Below are positions 14,005 to 20,922 of a stretch of DNA of 20,922 bases, piece after piece. The position numbers and the translations under genes are program-made. This DNA is from Candidatus Poseidoniaceae archaeon (GTDB taxonomy: Archaea > Thermoplasmatota > Poseidoniia > Poseidoniales > Poseidoniaceae). The stretch covers positions 1-20,922 of the forward strand of contig JASLVI010000013.1 of NCBI GenBank assembly GCA_030741455.1. The letters run 5' to 3'. Positions within the stretch are counted from its first letter, which is position 1. Every line of letters starts with the position of its first letter. The notes under the pieces are model-generated. The model had not been told where the DNA came from, did no database searches, and worked only from the letters and a program-made list of their open reading frames with translations.

Positions 14005-15821
14005 TCGTGAAGAATGTGCAGGCGTGAAACACGGTACATTTCCCCACGTTCCAGAGCGGCCCATCCATCGATGCCGATGTTGGTGATAACGACCTTATCG
14101 CCAGGCTCCAGCATATCGTATTGAGGTCCCCAATCAGCTTGCCAGCCTTCAACTTTAATCGAACCATTCTCGTCCATAATCATGAGACCTTTCCGACACC
14201 AATCACCGCGAGCAGATGCGCCTCTTTTCTCTGTTCTATAGACAACAGTTCCCACAATATCCCAACGAGCGCGAGGCGACTGTAACGAGATTTCTTCATC
14301 ACCTTCGTTCAATCGAACAATACGTGCAAATGGATCGACTTTGAGCACGAGGGCGCCCTTGTAATTGATCTGGAAAAAGGCATTCTCAACACATACCAAA
14401 TCGCCCTTCTTCAAATCATCAGGGACCGTGGGTCCGCCGTCCTTGTATTCTGAGGCCTTGATTTGCACATCTGCGAAGGCCGAATTCCCCTCTGCGATGG
14501 TGATCCTCTTTCGAGGGCCATTGATCACAGCATGAACTCGACCTGTGACGGTATGACGAGTTATTAATTCGTTTAACGGGGTACCTGTTGTTTCGGTAGA
14601 AAGACCGGGTAAATGGAACGAACCGCCACTCGGATGCTCTCCCTTCCACTCCCCATTCGGACAAATATGGGACCAATCGCATCGTTGGCACCGCGTTGTT
14701 TCAGGTACTTCCTCAGATGCAACGCCTCCAGGCCCAAACGAACGCATTGGAGCAGGGTTTGGAGGGCATCGTTCAATGGAAGGGGTCTCTTCTCGTAATT
14801 CAGACCATAATCCTCGCAGTTCATTGCCTAGAATTGTTAGTTCATCCTCATTTGGAACATCAATTTGTTTCTTGGCATCGGCTGCAAGGTACCATATTTC
14901 AAGGTCATCAACGGTTTCGTTGTCATGTGTGCTCCACCACAAGTAGGCGTACATTCGCATCTGCTCCACATAGTCTCCAGAACGATCTGAATTTCCAAGT
15001 GAGGCTTTGATGTCGACAATCCTGGTCTGATTGCCCCATCGATAAACAAGGTCATATTCGCCTTGGAACCAGTGCTCTGGATGAACAGCGTTCATCATGA
15101 ATGGTTTTGCATCGGGATCGACAAACCATGGCCGTGAAATTTCCCATGCCTCGATCCACTTGATATCCTCCGATTGAGCAAGTGGATGCGCTTCAAGCGT
15201 GTAGCCGCGTCCATCTGGTGCAGGCCAATGGTGTCGATGACCAGACCTCCACTGTTCAAGTTCTTCATCTTCGATTGTATTGAAACAAGCATCCACTTCC
15301 TCCATGTGCATTTTGATACCGTTTGTCACCATTCGAGCACAGCGTTTGATATCAACATCAGCATCCCAATCACCTACCTTTCGATCATGTTTTGCCCATT
15401 CAACACGCATGGCTTCCAGACTCACGGCTAAATGCGAAAGTACACGTTTTTCGGCCCAGCTATGAAGCGCTGCTTTGTCCGTTGGCCATTTTGACTCAGG
15501 AAGCAAAAGCAACTGGTCTGCAGGCCACTTTTTGTCATAATTTCGGTCTGGGCGCCCCTCTTCATCAAGCGGTGTTGAAACATAGATGTCTTCTGGAGCG
15601 GCGGCAACAATGAGCGTAGGTGCTTCTTTGAGTGTTTTACAAATAGCCTCCTCAACAGCTCGTCCAACGAAGAGAATTGGAATCTGGGGCATGACAAATC
15701 GTCGTACCTTTTCATAATACCAAAGGCGAGGACATGCCTTCCATGTGTTCACCTGGCTTGCTGACAGACGATTGTATTGGCCTATGAAATCGTCGTCTGG
15801 ATTTGGTAATCTAACAGGCAT
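14001..15821 (-). CDS. Iron-sulfur PD-(D/E)XK nuclease fused to OB folds (copy 2)
   Basis: This 606-residue protein is a Cas4/Dna2/AddB-like nuclease. C30 lies in CPRLWYYEK near the N-terminus, and C378, C381 and C387 (RCQRCDWSHICP) follow the nuclease core, the classical four-Cys 4Fe-4S layout. The core has GRAVEEA (53-59), GEYD with D257, then D270-I-K272 (the D-x-K of the active site) and QMRMYAYLWW with Q287. The C-terminal 190 residues look like two OB folds (about 415-515 and 520-603), including DIVGTVVYRTEKRG and LEPGDKVVITNIGIDGWAAL, suggesting single-stranded DNA or RNA binding. No helicase domain is present. Its exact role is unknown; DNA end processing is plausible. It is 24 bases behind its paralogue and probably co-transcribed. 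Confidence 0.8.
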   Translation of the reverse strand: MPVRLPNPDDDFIGQYNRLSASQVNTWKACPRLWYYEKVRRFVMPQIPILFVGRAVEEAICKTLKEAPTLIVAAAPEDIYVSTPLDEEGRPDRNYDKKWPADQLLLLPESKWPTDKAALHSWAEKRVLSHLAVSLEAMRVEWAKHDRKVGDWDADVDIKRCARMVTNGIKMHMEEVDACFNTIEDEELEQWRSGHRHHWPAPDGRGYTLEAHPLAQSEDIKWIEAWEISRPWFVDPDAKPFMMNAVHPEHWFQGEYDLVYRWGNQTRIVDIKASLGNSDRSGDYVEQMRMYAYLWWSTHDNETVDDLEIWYLAADAKKQIDVPNEDELTILGNELRGLWSELREETPSIERCPPNPAPMRSFGPGGVASEEVPETTRCQRCDWSHICPNGEWKGEHPSGGSFHLPGLSTETTGTPLNELITRHTVTGRVHAVINGPRKRITIAEGNSAFADVQIKASEYKDGGPTVPDDLKKGDLVCVENAFFQINYKGALVLKVDPFARIVRLNEGDEEISLQSPRARWDIVGTVVYRTEKRGASARGDWCRKGLMIMDENGSIKVEGWQADWGPQYDMLEPGDKVVITNIGIDGWAALERGEMYRVSRLHILHD

Positions 15822-15845
15822 AAGTAAACCACTGAAACCGACCCC

Positions 15846-17615
15846 TCAAATAGTCTTGGATGGGAAGGTTGGACTCGGTAATTCTATTCGCGTCTTTCGA
15901 ACATCGATTCGTAGTTGGACCAGGCCAGCACGCCAACCCAATTCCGCCCCAATCAAACGGATGTGTTCTCCTGGTTGTAAGCCGAGCAAACGATCGTTGA
16001 TCGCTGAACCAAACGCAACGACCTCGACAACATGGCTACCGTCCCATAGGTGGAAGGCCAACATCGACCATGGTCGCCCATCAAGTCGCTTACCATTTTG
16101 CTGTCGAATTGAAAGAACAAGACCCTCGACGTTGGCTCGAGTTCTAAGCAACCCGATACGAGTGCTACTGGCCATTTCCGCTGATTGCGTATTGATGATT
16201 GAATGCGCATCAACATAGAGTCGAGGTTGGTCTCGCCAAACACCAGGTAATGCATTTTGAATCACGACCTTTGTTTCATCTGAATCATGAAGAGAAGCAA
16301 AGGATCCGGGTTCAGCCTCTTCGATAGCAATTGTTGCCTCTCCTGCCTTCAGCATAGCACCGAGTACAGGTTCATTGAAGTGATTCGGCAGTGGGCCCCA
16401 CTGGGCGATGAGTTCTCCTGAAACATCCACTCGAGATGGAATCTCTGAGAATGGAGAGCAAGGTGATTGGATGTTGATGCCTTGAATCATTTCTGTTCTC
16501 GTCTTTTCATTCATGGGGCCTGCAGTATCAAGATTTTCTGAGGAAACGCTGCACCAACCACATCCAGCCCCATCGCCGTTGCAAGCATGAATGTGATCTG
16601 AAGTTCCAGAAAATGGGCTTGCAGGTAACTTGGATGCTCCTTCTCCCATGTTCCTCATCGTTTCATTGATGCTACGAAACTCCGCATCCATCAATGTAAG
16701 TTCTTCTTCACTTGGCGCATTGTAATCGATTCGCTCTTTACTTGAGAGGTACCAACCTTCCATTGATTGTACATCTCCCTCTTCTTTTGTTCTTGACCAA
16801 AGCCATGCATAGAAACGAAGTTGATGTTGAAGACTTTCTGAAAAGGCCGAGCCACTATGGCCTGATTTAATGTCGATGAGACGTACGCTTCCATTCCATC
16901 GTAGTACGAGATCAAGTTCGCCAGCAGCCCACCCCTCTGGATGAAACATCCGTTGTGGTTGATGTACTCGTGGATCTTTAAACCAAGGACGAGCAATTTC
17001 CCACGCTTCATTCCATTGAATTTCTTCGTTTTGTGCTTGCCATTCAAATGCATGCTCTACAGACCAGTCTCTCGCTTGTAATGATCGAATCTTTTCTGGT
17101 ACAGGGAAATGTGGCTCGTTGCCCCAAGCAGGTGATGGAATGCGAAATGGAATCGAACCTGAACGGTATGTTTCGAGATACGGGCCTCCATTTTGATTGA
17201 AACAGGCTTCAACCTCCTCGAGGAATAGGTCGATGCCGTTTCGGATTTTGGTTTCATAATTTGAAACTTCGACCGTTGACCAATCGGAATCATCACGTTT
17301 CCACAAGCGAGCATTCCAATCTGCCTCTCCATCATTCCATGCCTTTTCAGCTTCTTCTTCACAAAGATTGTATGCCCAAGAACGCAAGGTATCAAGGGAA
17401 TCCATTGGACCTGGGCGATGCATGAGAACGCGACATAACGCATCTTCGATTACAAGGCCGGTGACTTGGCCGATGGATGATGGTGATGAAATACCAACTT
17501 TTCGCGTGAGATACCATTGACGTGGACATCGTAGGTATGTTGTTAATCCAGAAGCGGAAAGTCGCGATCGGCTTCGTCCAAGGGGTCCTCCCTTTGGTGG
17601 AACGCCGACAGGCAT
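15846..17615 (-). CDS. Iron-sulfur PD-(D/E)XK nuclease fused to an OB fold (copy 1)
   Basis: This 589-residue protein is a paralogue of the gene downstream. Shared segments include the N-terminal RLSAS followed by C30 in CPRQWYLTRK, EEVEACFN, NEAWEIARPWFKDP and QLRFYAWLWS. The active site is GELD with D235, then D248-I-K250, then Q265. The C-terminal cysteines are C345, C352 and C355, that is C-x6-C-x2-C, unlike the C-x2-C-x5-C of the other copy, so cluster geometry may differ. After a linker, an OB fold occupies about 490-585, with ANVEGLVLSIRQQNGKR and LQPGEHIRLIGAELGWRAG resembling RPA-type folds. The ATG at 17615 lies 41 bases after the abce1 stop. Function unknown; it may pair with the other copy. 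Confidence 0.8.
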   Translation of the reverse strand: MPVGVPPKGGPLGRSRSRLSASGLTTYLRCPRQWYLTRKVGISSPSSIGQVTGLVIEDALCRVLMHRPGPMDSLDTLRSWAYNLCEEEAEKAWNDGEADWNARLWKRDDSDWSTVEVSNYETKIRNGIDLFLEEVEACFNQNGGPYLETYRSGSIPFRIPSPAWGNEPHFPVPEKIRSLQARDWSVEHAFEWQAQNEEIQWNEAWEIARPWFKDPRVHQPQRMFHPEGWAAGELDLVLRWNGSVRLIDIKSGHSGSAFSESLQHQLRFYAWLWSRTKEEGDVQSMEGWYLSSKERIDYNAPSEEELTLMDAEFRSINETMRNMGEGASKLPASPFSGTSDHIHACNGDGAGCGWCSVSSENLDTAGPMNEKTRTEMIQGINIQSPCSPFSEIPSRVDVSGELIAQWGPLPNHFNEPVLGAMLKAGEATIAIEEAEPGSFASLHDSDETKVVIQNALPGVWRDQPRLYVDAHSIINTQSAEMASSTRIGLLRTRANVEGLVLSIRQQNGKRLDGRPWSMLAFHLWDGSHVVEVVAFGSAINDRLLGLQPGEHIRLIGAELGWRAGLVQLRIDVRKTRIELPSPTFPSKTI

Positions 17616-17656
17616 GTCATGTCCTCGTGGTTATGGTCTTTAGAACTCTTGACGCC

Positions 17657-19429
17657 TTACTTGCTATCGAAGGAATAAAAGTCCCCTATTTCCCGTTGTT
17701 CACGGTCTTTCCGACTCTCTGCTTTGTTGATTCTGGGTCGCTTTGAGTCATGGTCTCTTCGGAATGTGACGTTCACGTCGTTCAGGAAACGATTCATGCC
17801 ATCGCGTAGCGAATAGGGCCCCATTGCTTTTCCATGAACCCCACCCTCGCCTTCAAAGACGAGCAAGGAATCACTGACAATATCAATGAAATAGACGTCG
17901 TGATCGATAACAAAGGCAGATTTCTCGTTGGCCTCCATTGTTCGACGGATGGCTTTTGCAGCCTCCATCCGAGCATTGGCATCCAGGTGTGCAGACGGTT
18001 CATCGAGAAGATACAAATCGGCTTCACGGCCCAAGCAAACGGCGATGGAAACAGCTTGTCGCTCTCCACCAGACAACTTCTTGACACGCTTCGGAAGAAG
18101 TGGTTCGATACCCAAGGCTCGAATGACATTGACGTTGAATTCACCACTTCTCCATCGCATTCCAATTTCACTGTCGAGCCACATTTGTACAGTACAGTCC
18201 ATATCAACATCGATATGTTGAGGTTTGTACGAAATGGTCGTCCCCTCCGTTACCCAACCAGCATCGTATTCAAGCTCACCTGAAAGGATTTTGATCATGG
18301 TCGACTTACCAGTACCATTTGCGCCTACGACTCCAACCACCTCAGAACGGTGAACAGAGCCTTCGTTTGTTGTAAGCTCAAATTGCCCCAAGTTCTTCTT
18401 TAATTCACCCCATTGGATGGTAGGGTTGCCAATTTCGGCTCGGCGATCGTAGTGTTTTTGAAATTTAATCGGCTTATCCCGTATTCGGACGTTCTCCTCA
18501 GGCAAGTACCCTTCAAGGTACGCATTGATTGCTGTGCGTGTGGAACGAGCAGGCGTGAATACTCCGAACGCACCTTTCTTGCCGTAGACAATGTGAACGA
18601 GATCCGCGAGTACATCAAGCACGGCCAGATCGTGTTCGATAACGATAACCCGCTTGGTTTTCGCCAGTTGTTGAATAATTCTAACGATTCTCATTCTCTC
18701 ATGAATATCAAGATACGATGATGGTTCATCAAAGAAGTACACATCTGCATCGCGAAGTAATGTCGCACATATGGCCATCCGTTGAAGCTCTCCACCGGAT
18801 AACTGTTGGATCGTTCGAGAGAGTAAATTCTGTATCCCTGTGGCCGTTACCAAATCATCGAACATCTCCCGTTCGTCAACTTTTCGAAGCAATGCTTCAA
18901 CAGTCCCTTGAACACGTTTTGGTAGTTTGTCGACGTTTTGGGGTTTGAGTGCAACTTTGATTTCCCCCTTCTTCACAGAAACAAAGAAATCACGTAATTC
19001 TCCTCGTGGTAGAGTATCGATCACATCGTCCCAGGTTGTTTCATCCGACCTCCAATCTCCTAAATTTGGGATTGAGCGTCCAGACAAGGCATTGAATGCA
19101 GTCGACTTACCCATTCCATTCGGGCCAAGAACACCGACAACCGATTCCTTTGTTGGAGTTGGTAATCGAAATAACCTGAATCCATTCAAACTGTATCGAT
19201 GAATCATATCTGAGTCCAATTCTGTTGGCAGATTTATCACTTTCACAGCATCGCCAGGACAAAGTTTTGCGCGTGTGAAACAAACAGGGCATGCTGTTTC
19301 GAGAATTTTCCATTTGCCGTCAGTATACTGGATGCACTCTCCACCGCAAGAACCTGCATACTTTTGCAAGTAATCAAACGCAGGCATATTAGGTTGGCAA
19401 CGGTCGTCATCAAGAACAACGATACGCAT
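17657..19429 (-). CDS. abce1: Ribosome recycling ATPase ABCE1 (RNase L inhibitor homologue)
   Basis: ABCE1 splits post-termination ribosomes. The 590-residue protein begins with an iron-sulfur domain, followed by two ABC ATPase domains. Domain one has Walker A GPNGMGKST (102-110), signature LSGGELQR (210-217) and Walker B FFDEPSSYLD with D234 and E235. Domain two has GANGTGKST (369-377), LSGGERQA (452-459) and LLDEPSAHLD (about 474-483). The N-terminal domain is unusual: only six Cys (11, 28, 32, 47, 50, 57) are seen where the family normally has eight in two CxxCxxC-like clusters. A basic tail of about 25 residues extends past the last domain. The start at 19429 is supported by GAGGAA six bases upstream; an in-frame TTG at 19450 is less likely. 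Confidence 0.95.
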   Translation of the reverse strand: MRIVVLDDDRCQPNMPAFDYLQKYAGSCGGECIQYTDGKWKILETACPVCFTRAKLCPGDAVKVINLPTELDSDMIHRYSLNGFRLFRLPTPTKESVVGVLGPNGMGKSTAFNALSGRSIPNLGDWRSDETTWDDVIDTLPRGELRDFFVSVKKGEIKVALKPQNVDKLPKRVQGTVEALLRKVDEREMFDDLVTATGIQNLLSRTIQQLSGGELQRMAICATLLRDADVYFFDEPSSYLDIHERMRIVRIIQQLAKTKRVIVIEHDLAVLDVLADLVHIVYGKKGAFGVFTPARSTRTAINAYLEGYLPEENVRIRDKPIKFQKHYDRRAEIGNPTIQWGELKKNLGQFELTTNEGSVHRSEVVGVVGANGTGKSTMIKILSGELEYDAGWVTEGTTISYKPQHIDVDMDCTVQMWLDSEIGMRWRSGEFNVNVIRALGIEPLLPKRVKKLSGGERQAVSIAVCLGREADLYLLDEPSAHLDANARMEAAKAIRRTMEANEKSAFVIDHDVYFIDIVSDSLLVFEGEGGVHGKAMGPYSLRDGMNRFLNDVNVTFRRDHDSKRPRINKAESRKDREQREIGDFYSFDSK

Positions 19430-19450
19430 CTTATCTTCCTCGTGTTCCAA

Positions 19451-19468
19451 CAGGCATTAAAATGCCTG
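19451..19468. repeat. Perfect inverted repeat between rpl10e and abce1
   Basis: CAGGCATT and AATGCCTG form an 8-bp perfect palindromic arm pair with two bases between them, so in RNA perhaps 7 pairs with a four-base loop. It sits in the 52-base gap between the rpl10e stop (19482) and the abce1 start (19429). It is not followed by a T-run in the minus direction, so it does not look like an intrinsic terminator. A processing or attenuation site, or a protein operator, is possible. Confidence 0.5.
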
Positions 19469-19481
19469 CTTTGGTTGTATT

Positions 19482-20021
19482 TCAAACAAGTCCCTTGAGG
19501 TGTTCTGCACCACGCACAACACGGGTTGTCGTCGGTGTTGGGAATTTCATACCAGCCTTGCGGAGCGCATCCTTTGCAGTCAAGTAATTTGCAGCATTAC
19601 AGTGGATTGAGATGACTCGTTGTCCTCTGCGGACTCGTGCAGCGGTTCCGACATTCTTTCCGAATGCACAGCGCATTCCTTGAGAGACACGATCAGCACC
19701 TGCGCCTGTTGCTTGCTTGTTCTCTCTGAGGACATGGTGCGGGTAGGTGTGGACGCGGAGGGCATATCCCTGGGCGCCAGCAGCGTTACGAATCGTGGAG
19801 TTTGAGATGACACGGGCTGCTTCAAGAGCGGTGTGTCGGATTTGACAATCGTTGTCAGCTCGAAGTTCAAGAACGACAGGGAATCCTCCTGTCTCCGCAG
19901 CACGACGGTTTCCAGAGTGGAAAGCAAGGATACGGTTGTTTGGGACACCACCAATATACTTGCGTCGAGTATATGCAGGTCCCTTGAGACGGCGATACAT
20001 GGATGCGGGCTTACGTGCCAT
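19482..20021 (-). CDS. rpl10e: 50S ribosomal protein L10e (uL16)
   Basis: uL16 lies near the peptidyl transferase centre and the 5S rRNA. The 179-residue protein starts MARKPASMYRRLKGPAYTRR, the diagnostic archaeal L10e beginning. It continues with KYIGGVPNNRILAFHSGN, ALEAARVISN, the tRNA-facing basic loop around VSQGMRCAFGKNVGTAARVR, and DALRKAGMKFPTPT near the end. The ATG at 20021 is preceded by GGAGG, eight bases upstream. The frame is open further upstream to 20102 but homology starts at 20021. It is the first gene of the probable operon with abce1 and the two nuclease-OB genes, and is divergent from the exported protein at 20155. Confidence 0.97.
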   Translation of the reverse strand: MARKPASMYRRLKGPAYTRRKYIGGVPNNRILAFHSGNRRAAETGGFPVVLELRADNDCQIRHTALEAARVISNSTIRNAAGAQGYALRVHTYPHHVLRENKQATGAGADRVSQGMRCAFGKNVGTAARVRRGQRVISIHCNAANYLTAKDALRKAGMKFPTPTTTRVVRGAEHLKGLV

Positions 20022-20125
20022 AATCAGTCCTCCAAGCATCCCTCCGACTCGTGCTCCCTTTATCATCTCTCCGCTATGAAGTCGCCAATCACTTGCATGC
20101 AAAATTGGACATATTGATGGGAAGG

Positions 20126-20136
20126 AACTTAATCAT
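20126..20136. promoter_or_regulatory. TATA-like box in the rpl10e / exported protein divergent region
   Basis: AACTTAATCAT is centred about 24-25 bases before the ATG at 20155, and no Shine-Dalgarno precedes that ATG, so a leaderless transcript is likely. The reverse complement, ATGATTAAGTT, could also serve rpl10e on the other strand with a leader of about 85 bases. The remaining part of the 133-base gap shows no further clear signal beyond the rpl10e Shine-Dalgarno. Confidence 0.4.
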
Positions 20137-20154
20137 TCAACGCTACCAGAGGTC

Positions 20155-20922
20155 ATGGCGAGTGGCTGGAGGAAGTTACTCGAGGAAGAATCAGAGCACC
20201 AATGGCTCGCTATTGGCTTATTTTTTGTCTTCATCATCATCGGGGGTTTCCTCATCGGTGGAACAAGTTCTCTGGAAGGTATGGTCTTAGGGACTGATCC
20301 GTCTGATGAATTGGTATTTGAGGAAGGTGAATTCATTCTTGAAATCGATTATCACGAGGATGCATCTTGGAGTCAAGCCCATAGTGCCATTATCAAGACA
20401 ACCACGGGTTTGAAGATGTATCAGCAAATGGATTCGGACGATGTCGACGACATTTTGCCAGTCAATGACCCGGGCATCGAGAACATCACATTCTTTTCAG
20501 CCGATGATGATGGAGCAGTAACATTCTCATCATCACTCAACACCCTTTCTACGTATGTCAATGGGATGATTTCAAACCAAATATTGGAAGATGGTTATGG
20601 AAGCGAGTTTGGAATTACGGCTATGGCTCATGATTCGAGTTCACTCCTGAACAATCGCCTCTTAGTGACATCTGAGGATGGCGGATCGGGTCTTCGAGGG
20701 TTGAACGGACAAGGCCTTGTTACGACCAGTTCAACGATTCAAAACTCCTTGATTTGGGAGGAGGTCGTGTATCTTACCGATTCAACATTCCTGGTTGCTG
20801 GGACATACACCGTCCAGCTTCAATCTCAAAGTCCTGCGTCACCTTCAACCCAGATTGTGCTTGCACATGTGTACTGGGATGGTGATTCAACTGCGCCTCA
20901 GGTGATACGTCAATCAATGGGG
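20155..20922 (+). CDS. Membrane-anchored exported protein, N-terminal part (cut by window end)
   Basis: The frame starting at the ATG at 20155 stays open for 256 codons to the window end. It begins with a charged cytoplasmic stretch (MASGWRKLLEEESEHQW). One hydrophobic segment follows at about residues 18-38 (LAIGLFFVFIIIGGFLIGG), which is a type II anchor or uncleaved signal. The outer part is acidic and rich in Ser/Thr and beta strands, with no recognisable domain in the part seen. There are no Cys residues, and segments such as FLVAGTYTVQLQSQSP suggest an immunoglobulin-like fold near residue 220. I cannot assign a function. It is divergent from rpl10e. Confidence 0.7.
   Translation, partial: MASGWRKLLEEESEHQWLAIGLFFVFIIIGGFLIGGTSSLEGMVLGTDPSDELVFEEGEFILEIDYHEDASWSQAHSAIIKTTTGLKMYQQMDSDDVDDILPVNDPGIENITFFSADDDGAVTFSSSLNTLSTYVNGMISNQILEDGYGSEFGITAMAHDSSSLLNNRLLVTSEDGGSGLRGLNGQGLVTTSSTIQNSLIWEEVVYLTDSTFLVAGTYTVQLQSQSPASPSTQIVLAHVYWDGDSTAPQVIRQSMG

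Noticed and set aside
15745..16218. Plus-strand frame of 157 codons
   Set aside because: It is antisense to nuclease copy 1 and lacks recognisable features.

Overview
The window reads as chromosomal DNA from a marine planktonic euryarchaeon, most likely Marine Group II (Poseidoniales) or a close relative. This rests on archaeal information-processing genes (MCM helicase, aIF2-alpha, Nop10, ABCE1, L10e, L37e, L44e, S27e), an ETF pair suited to aerobic heterotrophy, large exported proteins with thrombospondin-type-3, TIG and PKD modules, and moderate GC content. The lineage is inferred from gene content and was not tested with a tree. No insertion sequence, phage gene, CRISPR array or rRNA was seen. 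Genes are tightly packed and no gap between genes exceeds about 135 bases.

Layout. 1-707 (-): N-terminal part of the replicative helicase MCM, cut by the window edge. 831-2516 (+): etfB-etfA, divergent from mcm. 2513-4847 (-): an MBL-fold hydrolase preceded by a beta-propeller/PKD protein. 4955-8092 (+): a 1045-residue membrane-anchored surface protein with a TIG domain interrupted by a seven-bladed propeller, then a run of thrombospondin type 3 repeats, one membrane segment and a cytoplasmic tail. 8109-9888 (-): purF preceded by rpl37e, the latter only 59 codons. 9962-11201 (-): two overlapping genes for multi-pass membrane proteins of unknown function. 11335-12852 (+): a translation operon (L44e, S27e, aIF2-alpha, Nop10), followed at 12913-13665 by a PAC2-family protein with its own promoter. 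13667-13749 (-): tRNA-Ser(CGA). 13804-14004 (+): a small ubiquitin-like/sulfur-carrier protein ending in Gly-Gly. 14001-20021 (-): probable operon rpl10e - abce1 - two paralogous iron-sulfur PD-(D/E)XK nucleases fused to OB folds. 20155-20922 (+): start of a membrane-anchored exported protein, cut by the window end.

Themes. The most unusual locus is the tandem pair of Cas4/Dna2-like nuclease-OB fusions behind abce1. They are clearly duplicated from one another, keep the catalytic Asp...Asp-x-Lys residues, and differ in the spacing of their C-terminal cysteines. Two translation proteins have lost canonical metal-binding cysteines: L44e keeps one of four, and ABCE1 has six in an atypical arrangement instead of the usual eight. 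Several genes have a TATA-like box about 24-28 bases before the ATG, suggesting leaderless transcripts, while operon-internal genes have Shine-Dalgarno sequences. Two convergent gene pairs end on the same shared TTAA.
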